DNA from: Chaetoceros tenuissimus
Taxonomy: Eukaryota; Bacillariophyta; Thalassiosirophyceae; Chaetocerotales; Chaetocerotaceae
Length of the DNA: 64,000 nucleotides
Direction of reading: 5' to 3'
Assembly: GCA_021927905.1 (NCBI GenBank)
Contig: BLLK01000028.1
Span: 1 to 64,000 of the forward strand
Numbering within the stretch: position 1 is the first letter of the stretch; each line of letters begins with the position of its first letter. The notes beneath the pieces are model-generated. The model saw nothing but the letters and a program-made list of their open reading frames with translations. It ran no database searches and was not told the DNA's origin. Shown here in pieces: positions 53,004 to 62,498 of the stretch. The position numbers and the translations under genes were made by a program.

Positions 53004-53576
53004 ATGAAAATCTTTTCAGTCATCGCTATCATAGTAACTCCAAGTTATGCATTTTTCACATCACCAAACAAGGTGCGAGCAGAGCTGAAAACTAAAATTC
53101 TAACTCTCGCAGACGAAACGAATCGTGGTTTGACTGCATCACCAGAACAAAAGGAGGAGATGCAAACATTGTTTGCAGAGCTAGAAAAGTTGAATCCGAC
53201 CAAGGGGCCTTTGAAAAGTCCAAAAGTAAATGGAGATTGGTCTTTGGATTACACGACATCAGATTCAATCCTTGGAAAGGGTGGATTCCCTCGAGTTGGA
53301 CCTATTGTTCAAAATATCAACACTGAGAATCTAACTGCCGAAAATAGTGAAGTTGTCAGCTACTTTGGAATAAAAGTTCCGAGAAGCATTAATGCTGAGT
53401 TGAGTCCTGAAAATAATCAGTTTACAAATGTCAAATTTAAAAGATTCAATTTGGGACCTATTGGTTTCGATGCACCAGACTCGTTTCGTGGATCACTAGA
53501 TATCACCTATTTGGATGATGAAGTGCGATTGACGAGAGGAGATAAAGGTAATATTTTTGTACTTACTAGGATGTAG
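53004..53576 (+). CDS. plastid lipid-associated protein / fibrillin
   Basis: A 190-residue precursor with a signal peptide ending PSYAF-FTSP, a diatom plastid site. The PAP/fibrillin domain is clear: an N-terminal helical part (LKTKILTLADETNRGL, then the NP-x-KGPLKSP linker), NGDWSLDYTTSDSILG, FPRVGPIVQNI, NVKFKRFNLGPIG and the closing TYLDDEVRLTRGDKGNIFVL. Fibrillins bind lipids at thylakoids and plastoglobules and stabilise photosystems. Single exon; the start is the only sensible ATG. Confidence 0.88.
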   Translation: MKIFSVIAIIVTPSYAFFTSPNKVRAELKTKILTLADETNRGLTASPEQKEEMQTLFAELEKLNPTKGPLKSPKVNGDWSLDYTTSDSILGKGGFPRVGPIVQNINTENLTAENSEVVSYFGIKVPRSINAELSPENNQFTNVKFKRFNLGPIGFDAPDSFRGSLDITYLDDEVRLTRGDKGNIFVLTRM

Positions 53577-53680
53577 CTATGTATGTATATATGTTCAATC
53601 TGTAGGTGGTACATTATAATTTACAAAATTAAAGATAAAAACAGGTACTAGGGACAGTAGTAAGCACCTTTCTAGTGTCT

Positions 53681-55636
53681 TTAGCTGCTTGTAGAACTCC
53701 TACTACCACGACTACTTGATTCAAAGAGGTCATCCTGAAACCAGCGTAAAATTCTAACATGACCACCATGCATTGCGGCTAATAATGTCAGATCATGATC
53801 GTAAGGACAAACAACTTCTTCCATCAGATAAAGCAATACTTCGAGATGACCATTCAAAGCAGCACTACTAGCAGCATGTACATCCATTTCACATTTGTGT
53901 GCAACGAGCCATTTGACCATCTCCAGATTGCCCGATCCTGTTGCCTTGTAAAAAGTTTCAGCTGTGAATAGGGTGTGATGTTGTGTGTCCTTCAACCATT
54001 TAAGAATGTCAAGATTTCCACTCGAAGCGGCTGCATTAAAACATCTTTGAGTATCAATTGGGCAACCATTTGCCACACACCACTTTAGTAAGGTTGAGTT
54101 TCCATTCTCAGCAGCTATTGTGGAAGTTTTCTCGGACCATGGTAGTCCTACAGCGCGCAGCATTTGCAACCAGTGCAGAGAGCCTTTTTCTGCTGCTAGG
54201 TTGCAGTGACTTTCATCAATTCTGATTCCTTCTTGGCGCTTCATCCACTTCAGTGTCTCCCATTGTCCATATTCTCCCGCGTGATCGAATATTTCAGTCC
54301 GTAGAGGAAGGCCATATTTCAATAGTTTCTCTAGTGTTGCAACGTTTCCAATCCTAGCTGCCTTGAATCCTAACTCAGCATCATCTTTGCACCATTTGCA
54401 TCCATGAGATGTCAGCCACCTTAGGGTTTCCCATTCTCCATTCTTGGCAGCTTTAGACAAAGTATCACCATCGTAAGGACATCCAAAGTCATACAACAGC
54501 TTAAGGGTAAAAATATCTCCACGTTCGGCAGCAGCAGTCGTCAGACCAGTACTTTTCTGCCAGCGACATCCGTGTTCATGGAGCCATTCGAGTACTTCCC
54601 ACTGGCGACTTTTTGCGGCGTGAGTACAAATATCCTTGTCAAAAGGACAGCAGAAGTGCTTCAGCATTTTTAATGATTCGATGTCGCCACAAATTGCTGC
54701 ATTACTTGTGATGCCACTTGCTCGATTCCATGGACATCCATTTCTATTCAAAAAGTCCACGATATGCCAGTACCGCTTCTTTGCAGCAACGATGATTGCG
54801 TCATTGTCATATGGACAACCAAATTTTCGTAGATACTTAATTTTCATCAAATTATTATGAAGAACTGCGTCGTTGTATAAACTGGTAGCTCTCTCCCATG
54901 GACAGCCTCTAGCTCTTAGAATTGTCCATTGTTCATGAAAAGCAGTCCAAGTACATGTGTTATGATCCCAGTTGGTGTATTTCTGATCATAATATAGCCA
55001 ATTCAAGGTTTCTATATCACCTCGAAGAGCTGCCTCAGTATATAGTCCTCGCATGGAGAAATCGATGCCGTGACTTGTCATCCATTTTAATACCGAAAGA
55101 TGGCCATTTGCGACTGCAATTCTGGGCAATTCAAGTAATTTCGACTGGAATTGACTTTGGCTAAACGTATTCTGCACAGCAAATTCATAAATCCAATTCA
55201 GCATAGTAATATCACCTGTCTTTCCCACAGTTTGAAGACTTGCATAAAGTATCTTGTTTTCGAGAACGACATCACGTCTGAAGTTTTCGATCAGTGTTTG
55301 TTGCTTTTGATGTAGCTTTTTCTTCTGTCTCGGCAATGAATACTTCAACTTTTTCATCATAGATTTAAGTTTGCTCATTTTAATTTGCTCCCGGGTTTGG
55401 AGTTTAGGGTATTCCTCATGCACCTTCTCGTTTACATAAAACTGTAGGCGAGAATGTGAAGACGTAATACCTTTTAAATTTGTGATGAAGTCTTCGTTTC
55501 CATAATGAACTTTGAGATAGATGTATCTGAAGGCCTTAGATGTGGCGCATATATAAATATATTGGTTAGGCTCGAGGAATTCGAAGCAGTACATCAGGAT
55601 TTCCTCTGGAAGATTTTGCATGTTTAGAATCTCCAT
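53681..55636 (-). CDS. F-box-like protein with a long ankyrin-type repeat array
   Basis: The ATG at 55636 is chosen because the frame upstream has no ATG. The product is about 651 residues. Residues 6-40 (MQNLPEEILMYCFEFLEPNQ) look like an F-box. From about residue 110 to the end run some 17 ankyrin-like repeats of about 33 residues of the type GCPWDxxxxxxAAxxGxxExLKWLxxx. Such GCPW/CPYD repeat proteins are numerous in diatoms and in giant viruses of protists. A substrate receptor for a ubiquitin ligase is inferred. Intronless. Confidence 0.8.
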   Translation of the reverse strand: MEILNMQNLPEEILMYCFEFLEPNQYIYICATSKAFRYIYLKVHYGNEDFITNLKGITSSHSRLQFYVNEKVHEEYPKLQTREQIKMSKLKSMMKKLKYSLPRQKKKLHQKQQTLIENFRRDVVLENKILYASLQTVGKTGDITMLNWIYEFAVQNTFSQSQFQSKLLELPRIAVANGHLSVLKWMTSHGIDFSMRGLYTEAALRGDIETLNWLYYDQKYTNWDHNTCTWTAFHEQWTILRARGCPWERATSLYNDAVLHNNLMKIKYLRKFGCPYDNDAIIVAAKKRYWHIVDFLNRNGCPWNRASGITSNAAICGDIESLKMLKHFCCPFDKDICTHAAKSRQWEVLEWLHEHGCRWQKSTGLTTAAAERGDIFTLKLLYDFGCPYDGDTLSKAAKNGEWETLRWLTSHGCKWCKDDAELGFKAARIGNVATLEKLLKYGLPLRTEIFDHAGEYGQWETLKWMKRQEGIRIDESHCNLAAEKGSLHWLQMLRAVGLPWSEKTSTIAAENGNSTLLKWCVANGCPIDTQRCFNAAASSGNLDILKWLKDTQHHTLFTAETFYKATGSGNLEMVKWLVAHKCEMDVHAASSAALNGHLEVLLYLMEEVVCPYDHDLTLLAAMHGGHVRILRWFQDDLFESSSRGSRSSTSS

Positions 55637-56644
55637 TCGTGAACTGATTGTAAGTAAGATTGAAGAGTTAGAGTTGTTCACGCTTCTACAAATTTGAACA
55701 TGGCTGCATATTATAGTGCAGAAATTCTCACCACAAGAGAATAAGTCAATTTTAACTCTAATGTAAAAACTAGCGATAACTAATGAATTGTTGGAAACTA
55801 AAAGTATAAAGAATATGCTACTCTATAGTAAAAGTTCTCTGTGAACAGTAGTCTAGAGAAGCCCTATTTGGAAGTTGAAGGAAGGAGAACACTTACAATA
55901 CTTACGAGGTCAATCGTAGATCCACACCTCCAACGTCGACAGTACAAGCTGGTTTCACGATTTTTGATGCTGCCGTAGATTCTACGCAAAACCATATGGT
56001 GACGTCAAATAGGCCTTTTAACATCTCTTCTCAAGACTCATTTTTCTCGGCTCCTCCATACAAACTACAGTGTAATTACATCAAAATAAAGCCATTACCA
56101 AACATGCCATAAAACCTTAAATATAAAAATTCAATTGGATCCCCATTAGAGGAAGGTTCCTTACCCACTCTAGTACCTAGAACTGAAGCGGATCCAAGTG
56201 GATTTCCATAATACTTTCATACCAGCACTTGTTGCATACGCAATTGAAGATGAATCTTTCAATATGCACAAAGGCAAGTGGATGGTAGAAGGAACTTTAT
56301 CAGCACTTTTGCTGAACCATTACAACATTGATAAAGAACTTTCATTTACAGAGGATATACTGGTGAATGCTCTATGGCAGAATAATATAATTAGCTTTCG
56401 GAAGTACAACATAGCCGATGTTCATGAGTACATCGGAAAGGAACACATCTAGGTTACATGCCGTGGATCATCGCCAGTGCAAATATCCCTACATCGAAAC
56501 GCTATGTATGTATGGAGTCAAGATTGATTCCATTCCATTTTTCAATTTCAGTTTCAATTATAATATGTATAAAGCAATTTTTGAAAGTATCATTATTATT
56601 TATACAGTCATTACATTACACTAAAAAGTTTGAATCTGAAAAAT
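55637..56644. other. spacer with a weak coding remnant
   Basis: A frame at 56198-56452 encodes MHKGKWMVEGTLSALLLN and more, but begins with GTG and has no recognisable fold. It could belong to a decayed transposon gene continuing near 57097. Nothing else was seen. Confidence 0.3.
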
Positions 56645-57016
56645 CTATAAAAGAGCAACCAGAGGAGAAACTACAACAACTACTGTAGCTGTCACTACAA
56701 GCCCACCAATGAGAGCACCATGCTCTGTATTCTGAATCATCTTGTACCTCTTGACTTGCTTTGCTCTCTTTTTAAATTGCTTCGCCATGGCATTCAACTC
56801 TTCACTTCGTTCCTGCATATCTTCCAATCTTTCTTTTCTCGCAAGTGCCATATCAATATTTTCTGCCATGATTTCTTTCGTCGTATTGATTTTTTGATTC
56901 ACCATTGCAACACGATCAATAGGCTGTTCCATCTTTTGCAGTAATATCGGTGCAAACGAAGCTTGAGCACATACGAGTAGTACATCTCCATAAATCCATT
57001 CTTCCGTCTCACGCAT
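56645..57016 (-). CDS. R-SNARE (synaptobrevin/VAMP-like)
   Basis: The 123-residue product starts at the ATG at 57016. The SNARE motif spans residues about 36-95 (RVAMVNQKINTTKEIMAENIDM, ALARKERLEDM, SEELNAMAKQFKKRA) with the zero-layer arginine in the LARKERLE segment. A C-terminal membrane anchor (ALIGGLVVTATVVVVV) follows. R-SNAREs sit on vesicles and drive fusion with Q-SNAREs. No longin domain is visible. An acceptor-like ATTACAG just upstream of the ATG leaves room for a missing 5' exon. Confidence 0.72.
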   Translation of the reverse strand: MRETEEWIYGDVLLVCAQASFAPILLQKMEQPIDRVAMVNQKINTTKEIMAENIDMALARKERLEDMQERSEELNAMAKQFKKRAKQVKRYKMIQNTEHGALIGGLVVTATVVVVVSPLVALL

Positions 57017-57096
57017 CGTTCTGTAATGTAAACCATTTCTCAAGAAAGCTCTTGACTAAATCTTCATCTAGTGAAAATCCAGCTACCGGACTGAAA

Positions 57097-57389
57097 TTCT
57101 ATACAATCATGTTGCCCGATGAATTAACCAACGAAGAAATTGAAGAAATCGACCGTATAAGTTTCGTGGAGGAAAGCATTACAGGAATAGCAAATCTGCA
57201 AAAGCTGTGAACAAAGGAAGAAGTAATAAACCCGAATTCAAAAAGGGTGATAACCCGTTTGTTCGTTCGTTTGAATTTGGAGTGTCAAAAGAAGGTTATT
57301 GGAGCTACGACCATCTAATAATTCGAATTGAAGATTGCTTTGATGTGAAGAAAAAAGAAACGCTTGCTTCCTTCATTGTTCGGATGTGA
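57097..57389 (+). pseudogene. transposase-like remnant
   Basis: Two plus-strand frames carry protein-like sequence: LPDELTNEEIEEIDRISF, then GVSKEGYWSYDHLIIRIEDC in a different frame. The G-Y-W-x-x-D/N-H-x-x-x-Q/R-x-E-D phrase recalls transposase-like proteins repeated in diatom genomes, but I am not certain of the family. It overlaps no intact gene and looks broken. Confidence 0.3.
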
Positions 57390-57541
57390 TGTTGTTTTTC
57401 ACTGGCTGAGAATGCATCAGATATGTGACATTTTTACTGCTTTTTAGCTGTCTACGTATAAAACATACCAATCGGGTCATTTTCTACGATATCTACTCGA
57501 TCCGTGAAACCAGCTTGTACCGTCGTACATACTTGGTAAGG

Positions 57542-57587
57542 CAGGCAAATCTTATGTGTTTTTTTCGACGTCATCATTTAGTGTCAA
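57542..57587 (+). repeat. left terminal inverted repeat of the Mutator-like element
   Basis: The first 33 bases are identical to the reverse complement of the right end; a short mismatched stretch and a shared TAGTGTCAA follow. Confidence 0.85.
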
Positions 57588-57855
57588 TACACCCCCTTTT
57601 TTTATTCTATATCCGAATTCAGGCCTTGTCCAAACACATTGAAAAAAAAAAAAAAAAAAGTAGTGATGATGACGTCGACAAGGACGTTTATTTTTTTCAA
57701 CGCACCTGTCCAAACAACTTTCGAAAAGAAAAAAAAAGGTTATGTCAATTTTAGCTAGATTATTATAATACTCTTCATTTTCACTCGGCTGTCCTACGCT
57801 TCTTTCATATGACCTCTCCACCACTCACGCGAGCCGTCTTCTCCACCAAATACAT

Positions 57856-58287
57856 TCATTCTTCACTTTCATGTTCCTGTGCACGTAAGGTATCCAACTG
57901 TTCCTCTAGCTCAATGAGTGCGTCAGCTTGTGCCAGAATCTGTGCTTCAATTTGATCAGTCCATACCTTCTGTTCTTCAATTTCTTCAGCAGGGATATGC
58001 TCATCTCTCTGCATCTTTCTAAGTTCCTTCATCGCTTCAATCTTCCGACCTTTTAAGTCGAGAAGAGTAGATTCACTTGCACGAATCTCACTCTTGAGAA
58101 CAGATGCTTCCATGACGTAAGTTGAACGTGCCAATCTCTTCATCAACTCTTTATCTTCCTTACTCACTTCAATTGAGATCTTTCTTTTGGTTCCAGAAGA
58201 GTTGACAGCAGAAGGAATATTGTTCTCACTCAAAGCGATGCTTGGATCGATTTGCTGCATCACTGTTGGGAGAAATCCCAAGCTGTC
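57856..58287 (-). pseudogene. C-terminal remnant of the Harbinger partner gene
   Basis: About 144 codons are over 85 percent alike to the end of the partner protein at 2121-3485 (LPTVMQQID, KEDKELMKRLARSTYVMEAS). The 5' part is deleted. Confidence 0.85.
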
Positions 58288-58289
58288 CG

Positions 58290-58514
58290 GATGCATATCA
58301 TTTAAGTTGCGAAGGTCAAGTAGATGTGTCAGAGAGACGTGATGGATATCCATTGGTACCAAATGATCTAAGTGGAGGAGGTGAGCATTTTGATGATGAT
58401 ACTCAGAGAACGAGAAGATCTACTGTGCCACGCGGCTTGGAAAATATGCTTCCACGTGAACAATTGATGATCCAAGTTAGTGATAGTGGGTTTGTTAGAC
58501 CATCAGTAACATAG
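58290..58514 (+). pseudogene. C-terminal remnant of the Harbinger transposase
   Basis: About 75 codons match the tail of the transposase at 493-1818 (AYHLSCEGQVD, LPREQLMIQVSDSGFVRP). The catalytic domain is missing. Confidence 0.85.
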
Positions 58515-58634
58515 AGTAGATGATATGGAAAGAGTGATAGTTGTAACATAAACATGCAGTTCTATGGTGCAGTCTTCTCTCTTCTTACTACCCTCCGTCC
58601 GCAGAAACGAGGATGGCCGATCGTCCTATCTACA

Positions 58635-58692
58635 TTTTTTTTTTTTCCGATGCCAGCCTCGGTGGGGAGCTGGCATCGCAAAAAAAAAAAGT
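58635..58692. repeat. subterminal hairpin of the nested Harbinger copy
   Basis: Arms CGATGCCAGC (58648-58657) and GCTGGCATCG (58669-58678) enclose CTCGGTGGGGA, between T and A runs. Compared with 343-371, both arms carry a matching substitution (C to T and G to A). Confidence 0.85.
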
Positions 58693-58911
58693 AAAAAAAA
58701 CATGTCATGATCAGAAAATGAATGGGTTATGAGGTGTGATTTTTTACTTTTTTTTTTTTTTTTGCTGTGTTTGGACAAGGCCTCACAATTTGTTACCAAA
58801 AAATATCAACGGTCAGGAAATAGTTTAAAAATGCTCAACATTGCTTGGCTAATCAACAAATACATATCCAGCACCATAGATATACTTCATACTCTTACAT
58901 TAGAAACAAAC

Positions 58912-61215
58912 ATGGCATCATCTTCTAAAATTAATGATTTGTTTTCCTCTATAGATAAATCTAAAACGTGGGATGCTGTTATATCTCTGCGTTCCTCAGT
59001 TTGGTACCGAGATGATTGTGGTGTTGTGACACCTCATGCAGTACCAACTGCTGGCTGTACGTCCAAGAACAGAGAAATAAATCTAATTGAATGTATACAA
59101 CAAAGTAAACGTTTCTTGGCTGATTCACAAATTCTACAGGATGTTCATCATTACCCAAAAAATGCTGCTTTCCGTATCGAAAATTTCAAAGGTCATTCAA
59201 AAGAAATGAAAGATTCCATCATCCAATTCCTAAAAGCCAAAGCTAGAGAACAAGGGACTGAAATACTTCCTAGAAAACAAAGCAACAACAAAACACAGTA
59301 TCATCACATACGATTCTGTTGTAAACATAACATATGCCAACAAACTTCCACTTCAAAAGCTAATTTCAATGACAAGCTACAACAACCAATGACAATTGAA
59401 GGTCGTGAACATCAGCCTATAAGCAAAAGGCATTGCAGTAGGTCTTCACATAATACCTTAAGCCAATGCAGTATGTCTCAACCTCGTAATGAGAAGAGAC
59501 GCATAAATGGACAAAAGAACAAGACTTCAACTTCACGTTCTGAAACAACTGAAACTACTTGTAAATTTGCGTTCACAGTGTTTTGTGATAAAAAGTCCAA
59601 TCATTCAGATCCCAATGATGCTTTATGGTATGTCTCATTTGCCAACAAGCCTATTCAACACACACATCATTTACCTTTAGATCCAGAGCACTTGACTGCT
59701 GCAAAAAATGATTTGACTCCTGAGATACAAACGTTTATAAAGTATAACGTTCAACTCAACGTTCCATGCCATACTATAGTAGGGCTAGTACAAAAGACAT
59801 ACAACCTTTACGTCTCGCACAGTACTATTCGTTCTTTTAAAGAGAAAGAGCTGGATGATATTTTTGCCAAAGTTAAAAAAATACCTCATGGACAAGATGC
59901 AGAACGGCTGCTAGCTATGATGGAATCAATGGATGACATTTCATATGTCTACGTTTTTCATGAACCAGACTCAGGTTTAGTTGTGTATAACCGTATTAGA
60001 AAATCAAAGGAAGTTGTTTCGTCCAGTAATAATGCTGTCCATCTAGCTCTTGAGAATAAATACCGTAGTGAAATATCTGAAATGAGAAGCCAATTGAGTT
60101 TGGATGAAAACACAAAAGTATTGGTCTCAATTTGCTGGGCTACAGATGACCAAATCCGTTCCATGAAGATGTTCCCTGAGTTCTCTTCATGTGACATGAC
60201 ATTTAGTTTGAATAGACTCAGAAGAAATCTTTTCTCATTTACGGTTGTCACTGGGCACATGAAAACAGTAACAACTATGCATTGTTTTATGCCCTCGAAA
60301 CAAACCATAGCATATATTTGGCCTATTGCCGAAGCAATGCCATATCTTTTTGGTACCTCCACTACAAAGCGTATGCTTTGTGTAGCGAGTGATGCAGAGA
60401 TGGCTTTGATTGATGCCATTAGAATGGGCACCGACAATAAGCGCGATTACTCAACAGGAATTAAACACAGGCTGGACATGTATCATCTTGTGATCCAGGA
60501 GTGGCTAAAGAATGTTATTATTGACAGTAGCACTACTCTTGAAACAAAACAATGCCTAAAGGATATCCGTGGATTCATACTTTCATGGTTTACTTCCATA
60601 GAAAGCGAGGCAGAATATAGAAAGTCCCGCAAGGATTTTGAGACTATGTATAATTTGGCAAAAGAAGTTGGGCAACTTAAAGATCATCACATCATAGCTA
60701 TTGATGGTATCCTCAAGAATTTTGATAAATTCCGAGATAACTGTGGGCATTGGATATTTAAATACTTACCCACGTTTGGCTTTAGGGGAAGCTCTATTTC
60801 AGAGGCAGAGAACAGTACATTAAAACACAATACACCCCATGCTGTTGATCATAGACATACACTTGAAAAATCAGGTTATCAATTGATCCAACAAAGTCAA
60901 TTTAAGAATAAACGTGCGCATACAGTGATGGCAGCAGATATCAATGCAACCAAGATATGGTCGCGATCACAAACTGCCCCCTTTTTAACCAAGTACATGG
61001 AAAGTTTAGCAATCAAATTTTTTGATAAAAGGGAATTTGTTACTGCTGTTTACATTGGAAATAGGAAATGGTTAGTGATACGCTCTTCTATCTTTGAAGA
61101 AATTGAGATTGGATGTGTAGATGACAGAGAAGGTATCGCTGGTGTTTTCGACACAGATAATGATGGCACTAGCAAATATACTAGATTTGAGCCAAACAAT
61201 TTTCGCAGATTCTGA
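58912..61215 (+). CDS. Mutator-like (MULE) transposase
   Basis: I choose the ATG at 58912 (AAACATGGC context); earlier in-frame ATGs are at 58831 and, inside the nested Harbinger copy, at 58729. The product from 58912 is about 767 residues. The MULE domain shows D428 in FSSCDMTFSLN, D494 in CVASDAEMALIDAI, a conserved HRLDMYHL segment, and E631/E633 in SISEAENSTLKHN, the usual DDE order. The N-terminal 200 residues resemble a FAR1/WRKY-GCM1-type zinc domain (FCCKHNIC). It should bind the inverted ends of the host element and move it. The frame is open, so the element may be relatively young despite the nested insertion. Confidence 0.82.
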   Translation: MASSSKINDLFSSIDKSKTWDAVISLRSSVWYRDDCGVVTPHAVPTAGCTSKNREINLIECIQQSKRFLADSQILQDVHHYPKNAAFRIENFKGHSKEMKDSIIQFLKAKAREQGTEILPRKQSNNKTQYHHIRFCCKHNICQQTSTSKANFNDKLQQPMTIEGREHQPISKRHCSRSSHNTLSQCSMSQPRNEKRRINGQKNKTSTSRSETTETTCKFAFTVFCDKKSNHSDPNDALWYVSFANKPIQHTHHLPLDPEHLTAAKNDLTPEIQTFIKYNVQLNVPCHTIVGLVQKTYNLYVSHSTIRSFKEKELDDIFAKVKKIPHGQDAERLLAMMESMDDISYVYVFHEPDSGLVVYNRIRKSKEVVSSSNNAVHLALENKYRSEISEMRSQLSLDENTKVLVSICWATDDQIRSMKMFPEFSSCDMTFSLNRLRRNLFSFTVVTGHMKTVTTMHCFMPSKQTIAYIWPIAEAMPYLFGTSTTKRMLCVASDAEMALIDAIRMGTDNKRDYSTGIKHRLDMYHLVIQEWLKNVIIDSSTTLETKQCLKDIRGFILSWFTSIESEAEYRKSRKDFETMYNLAKEVGQLKDHHIIAIDGILKNFDKFRDNCGHWIFKYLPTFGFRGSSISEAENSTLKHNTPHAVDHRHTLEKSGYQLIQQSQFKNKRAHTVMAADINATKIWSRSQTAPFLTKYMESLAIKFFDKREFVTAVYIGNRKWLVIRSSIFEEIEIGCVDDREGIAGVFDTDNDGTSKYTRFEPNNFRRF

Positions 61216-62498
61216 TTTTGCTCCACCACTTTGTCAATTTCTCTACGGAATTTAAATTTGTCTGGGTATACAATGCTTTCTGTTTTCCTCTTCTTCATTC
61301 TTGTGTGATGCCCATGTTCATCTGTGGTTGTTTTATAAACTGGGAAATAAAGGGCCTTCATTTTTGTTCCATCACGTTTATTTTGGGACATTAACATACG
61401 AGCAACCTGAGACATCAGGTATCGTAGAGGAATACTATCCTGAAACAAACTCTTTTCACGATTTTCTCTAACTGTATTGCGAGGACCCTTGCCAAAGACA
61501 GACTTTGAATAATCATGATTGGTTGTATGGCTATGAAGATGGACAATTGCACAGGATTGAGATTGTTCAATCTTTGTTTCAGGAATTTCTTCTGATGGTT
61601 CATTCTCTGTTTCTGGGAATTCTCTCAGGTGATTGTGCTCAATTAAAATGTAAGCAATGATTTTCAAATCCTCATCCGGTGTTGATTCGATTGGCGCATT
61701 AGTCAGCACATATGCACCAAATTCTCTGAGATAATTACGGAAGATTTTTTTCGATTCATCATCTGCATTGTAATCAAGAAAAATAGACTTCAATAACTTG
61801 GTACCAACTGCACCCATCTTCGTTGTGTTCAATGTCTCAGTTAGATCTGGATTAGGTAACTCACGAGGTGTTGGTTGAGAGAGTAGTTTGGCTTTTCGGT
61901 TAGGATTTGCTCTACTTGGTGAGGCAATAGTTGTAATTACTTCCTTAACACTCATAGTTTCTTCAACAATTTGCACCTCATCGTCATCATCATCATCTTC
62001 TTCTAAAGCTAGAAATTTCCGAGTCACAAAATTAAGATTTGTGATGTAATTTAAAAGAGTGCCCCTGCCATTCTTCTCAATCTTGTTGAAATATTTTGTG
62101 TCACCTCTATAATGTCGTAACGTTGTATCAATCATATGAAGACAGTACAAACCACCGTCACATTTAGATCCATCAATTTGGATGACCTCGTGATCAAAAC
62201 ATAACTTCCATTCTAGGCGCATGTTTGGGTCATCAATCTTAAACTGGTCAAAAACAAATGACGCGGTCTGGTTCATTGTGTAGCACATGAATAGAGTTAT
62301 GAGAGAATCCTGGACGTTTGCATTCTTGGAATAAAGTTTCAACTTTTGGCACCAACTATTCAAAACCTTCTTCGTCTTCTTTCTACTTTTCATATAGCAC
62401 AGAAACTCTTCATTGAAGGAATATTGGAATGAGGAAAATTCTTCGGGTAATTCCTCTTTCCCAAAAAGAATGGATCTGTAGTCCGAACTAGAACACAT
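61050..62498 (-). CDS. Ulp1-like (C48) protease-related protein, C-terminal part
   Basis: This 482-codon frame starts with an ATG that overlaps the stop of the frame at 62498-63064 in TAATG. The first 130 residues look like the second half of a C48 peptidase, with FDHEVIQIDGSKCDGGLYCLHM-like sequence where Ulp1 has Q...DCG. Here the motif reads CDGG, so the nucleophile cysteine is shifted or lost. The rest is charged and unrecognised. A run of eight A residues at the junction means that one extra A would join both frames. It overlaps the 3' end of the transposase gene by 165 bases. Such genes occur in plant Kaonashi-type MULEs. Confidence 0.58.
   Translation of the reverse strand: MCSSSDYRSILFGKEELPEEFSSFQYSFNEEFLCYMKSRKKTKKVLNSWCQKLKLYSKNANVQDSLITLFMCYTMNQTASFVFDQFKIDDPNMRLEWKLCFDHEVIQIDGSKCDGGLYCLHMIDTTLRHYRGDTKYFNKIEKNGRGTLLNYITNLNFVTRKFLALEEDDDDDDEVQIVEETMSVKEVITTIASPSRANPNRKAKLLSQPTPRELPNPDLTETLNTTKMGAVGTKLLKSIFLDYNADDESKKIFRNYLREFGAYVLTNAPIESTPDEDLKIIAYILIEHNHLREFPETENEPSEEIPETKIEQSQSCAIVHLHSHTTNHDYSKSVFGKGPRNTVRENREKSLFQDSIPLRYLMSQVARMLMSQNKRDGTKMKALYFPVYKTTTDEHGHHTRMKKRKTESIVYPDKFKFRREIDKVVEQNQNLRKLFGSNLVYLLVPSLSVSKTPAIPSLSSTHPISISSKIEERITNHFLFPM

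Larger units (their letters stand above)
57622..58782. mobile_element. internally deleted PIF/Harbinger copy nested in the Mutator-like element
   Basis: Inverted repeats GGCCTTGTCCAAACACA (57622-57638) and the reverse complement (58766-58782) are flanked by a perfect TCA duplication (57619-57621, 58783-58785). Relative to the complete copy at 237-3746 it is inverted. It has lost the transposase core, the central promoter region and the N-terminal two-thirds of the partner gene. Only the two C-terminal ends are left, joined at about 58289/58290. It is non-autonomous and younger than the Mutator-like element it interrupts. Confidence 0.88.

Noticed and set aside
57425-57824. Open frames over poly-A/T tracts at the Harbinger and MULE left ends
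   Set aside because: They translate homopolymer tracts (runs of K or F) and are not conserved between copies.
58729-58911. Upstream extension of the MULE transposase starting in the nested Harbinger copy
   Set aside because: The extra residues come from the Harbinger end sequence and T-rich DNA; ATGs at 58831 or 58912 lie in the element's own sequence.
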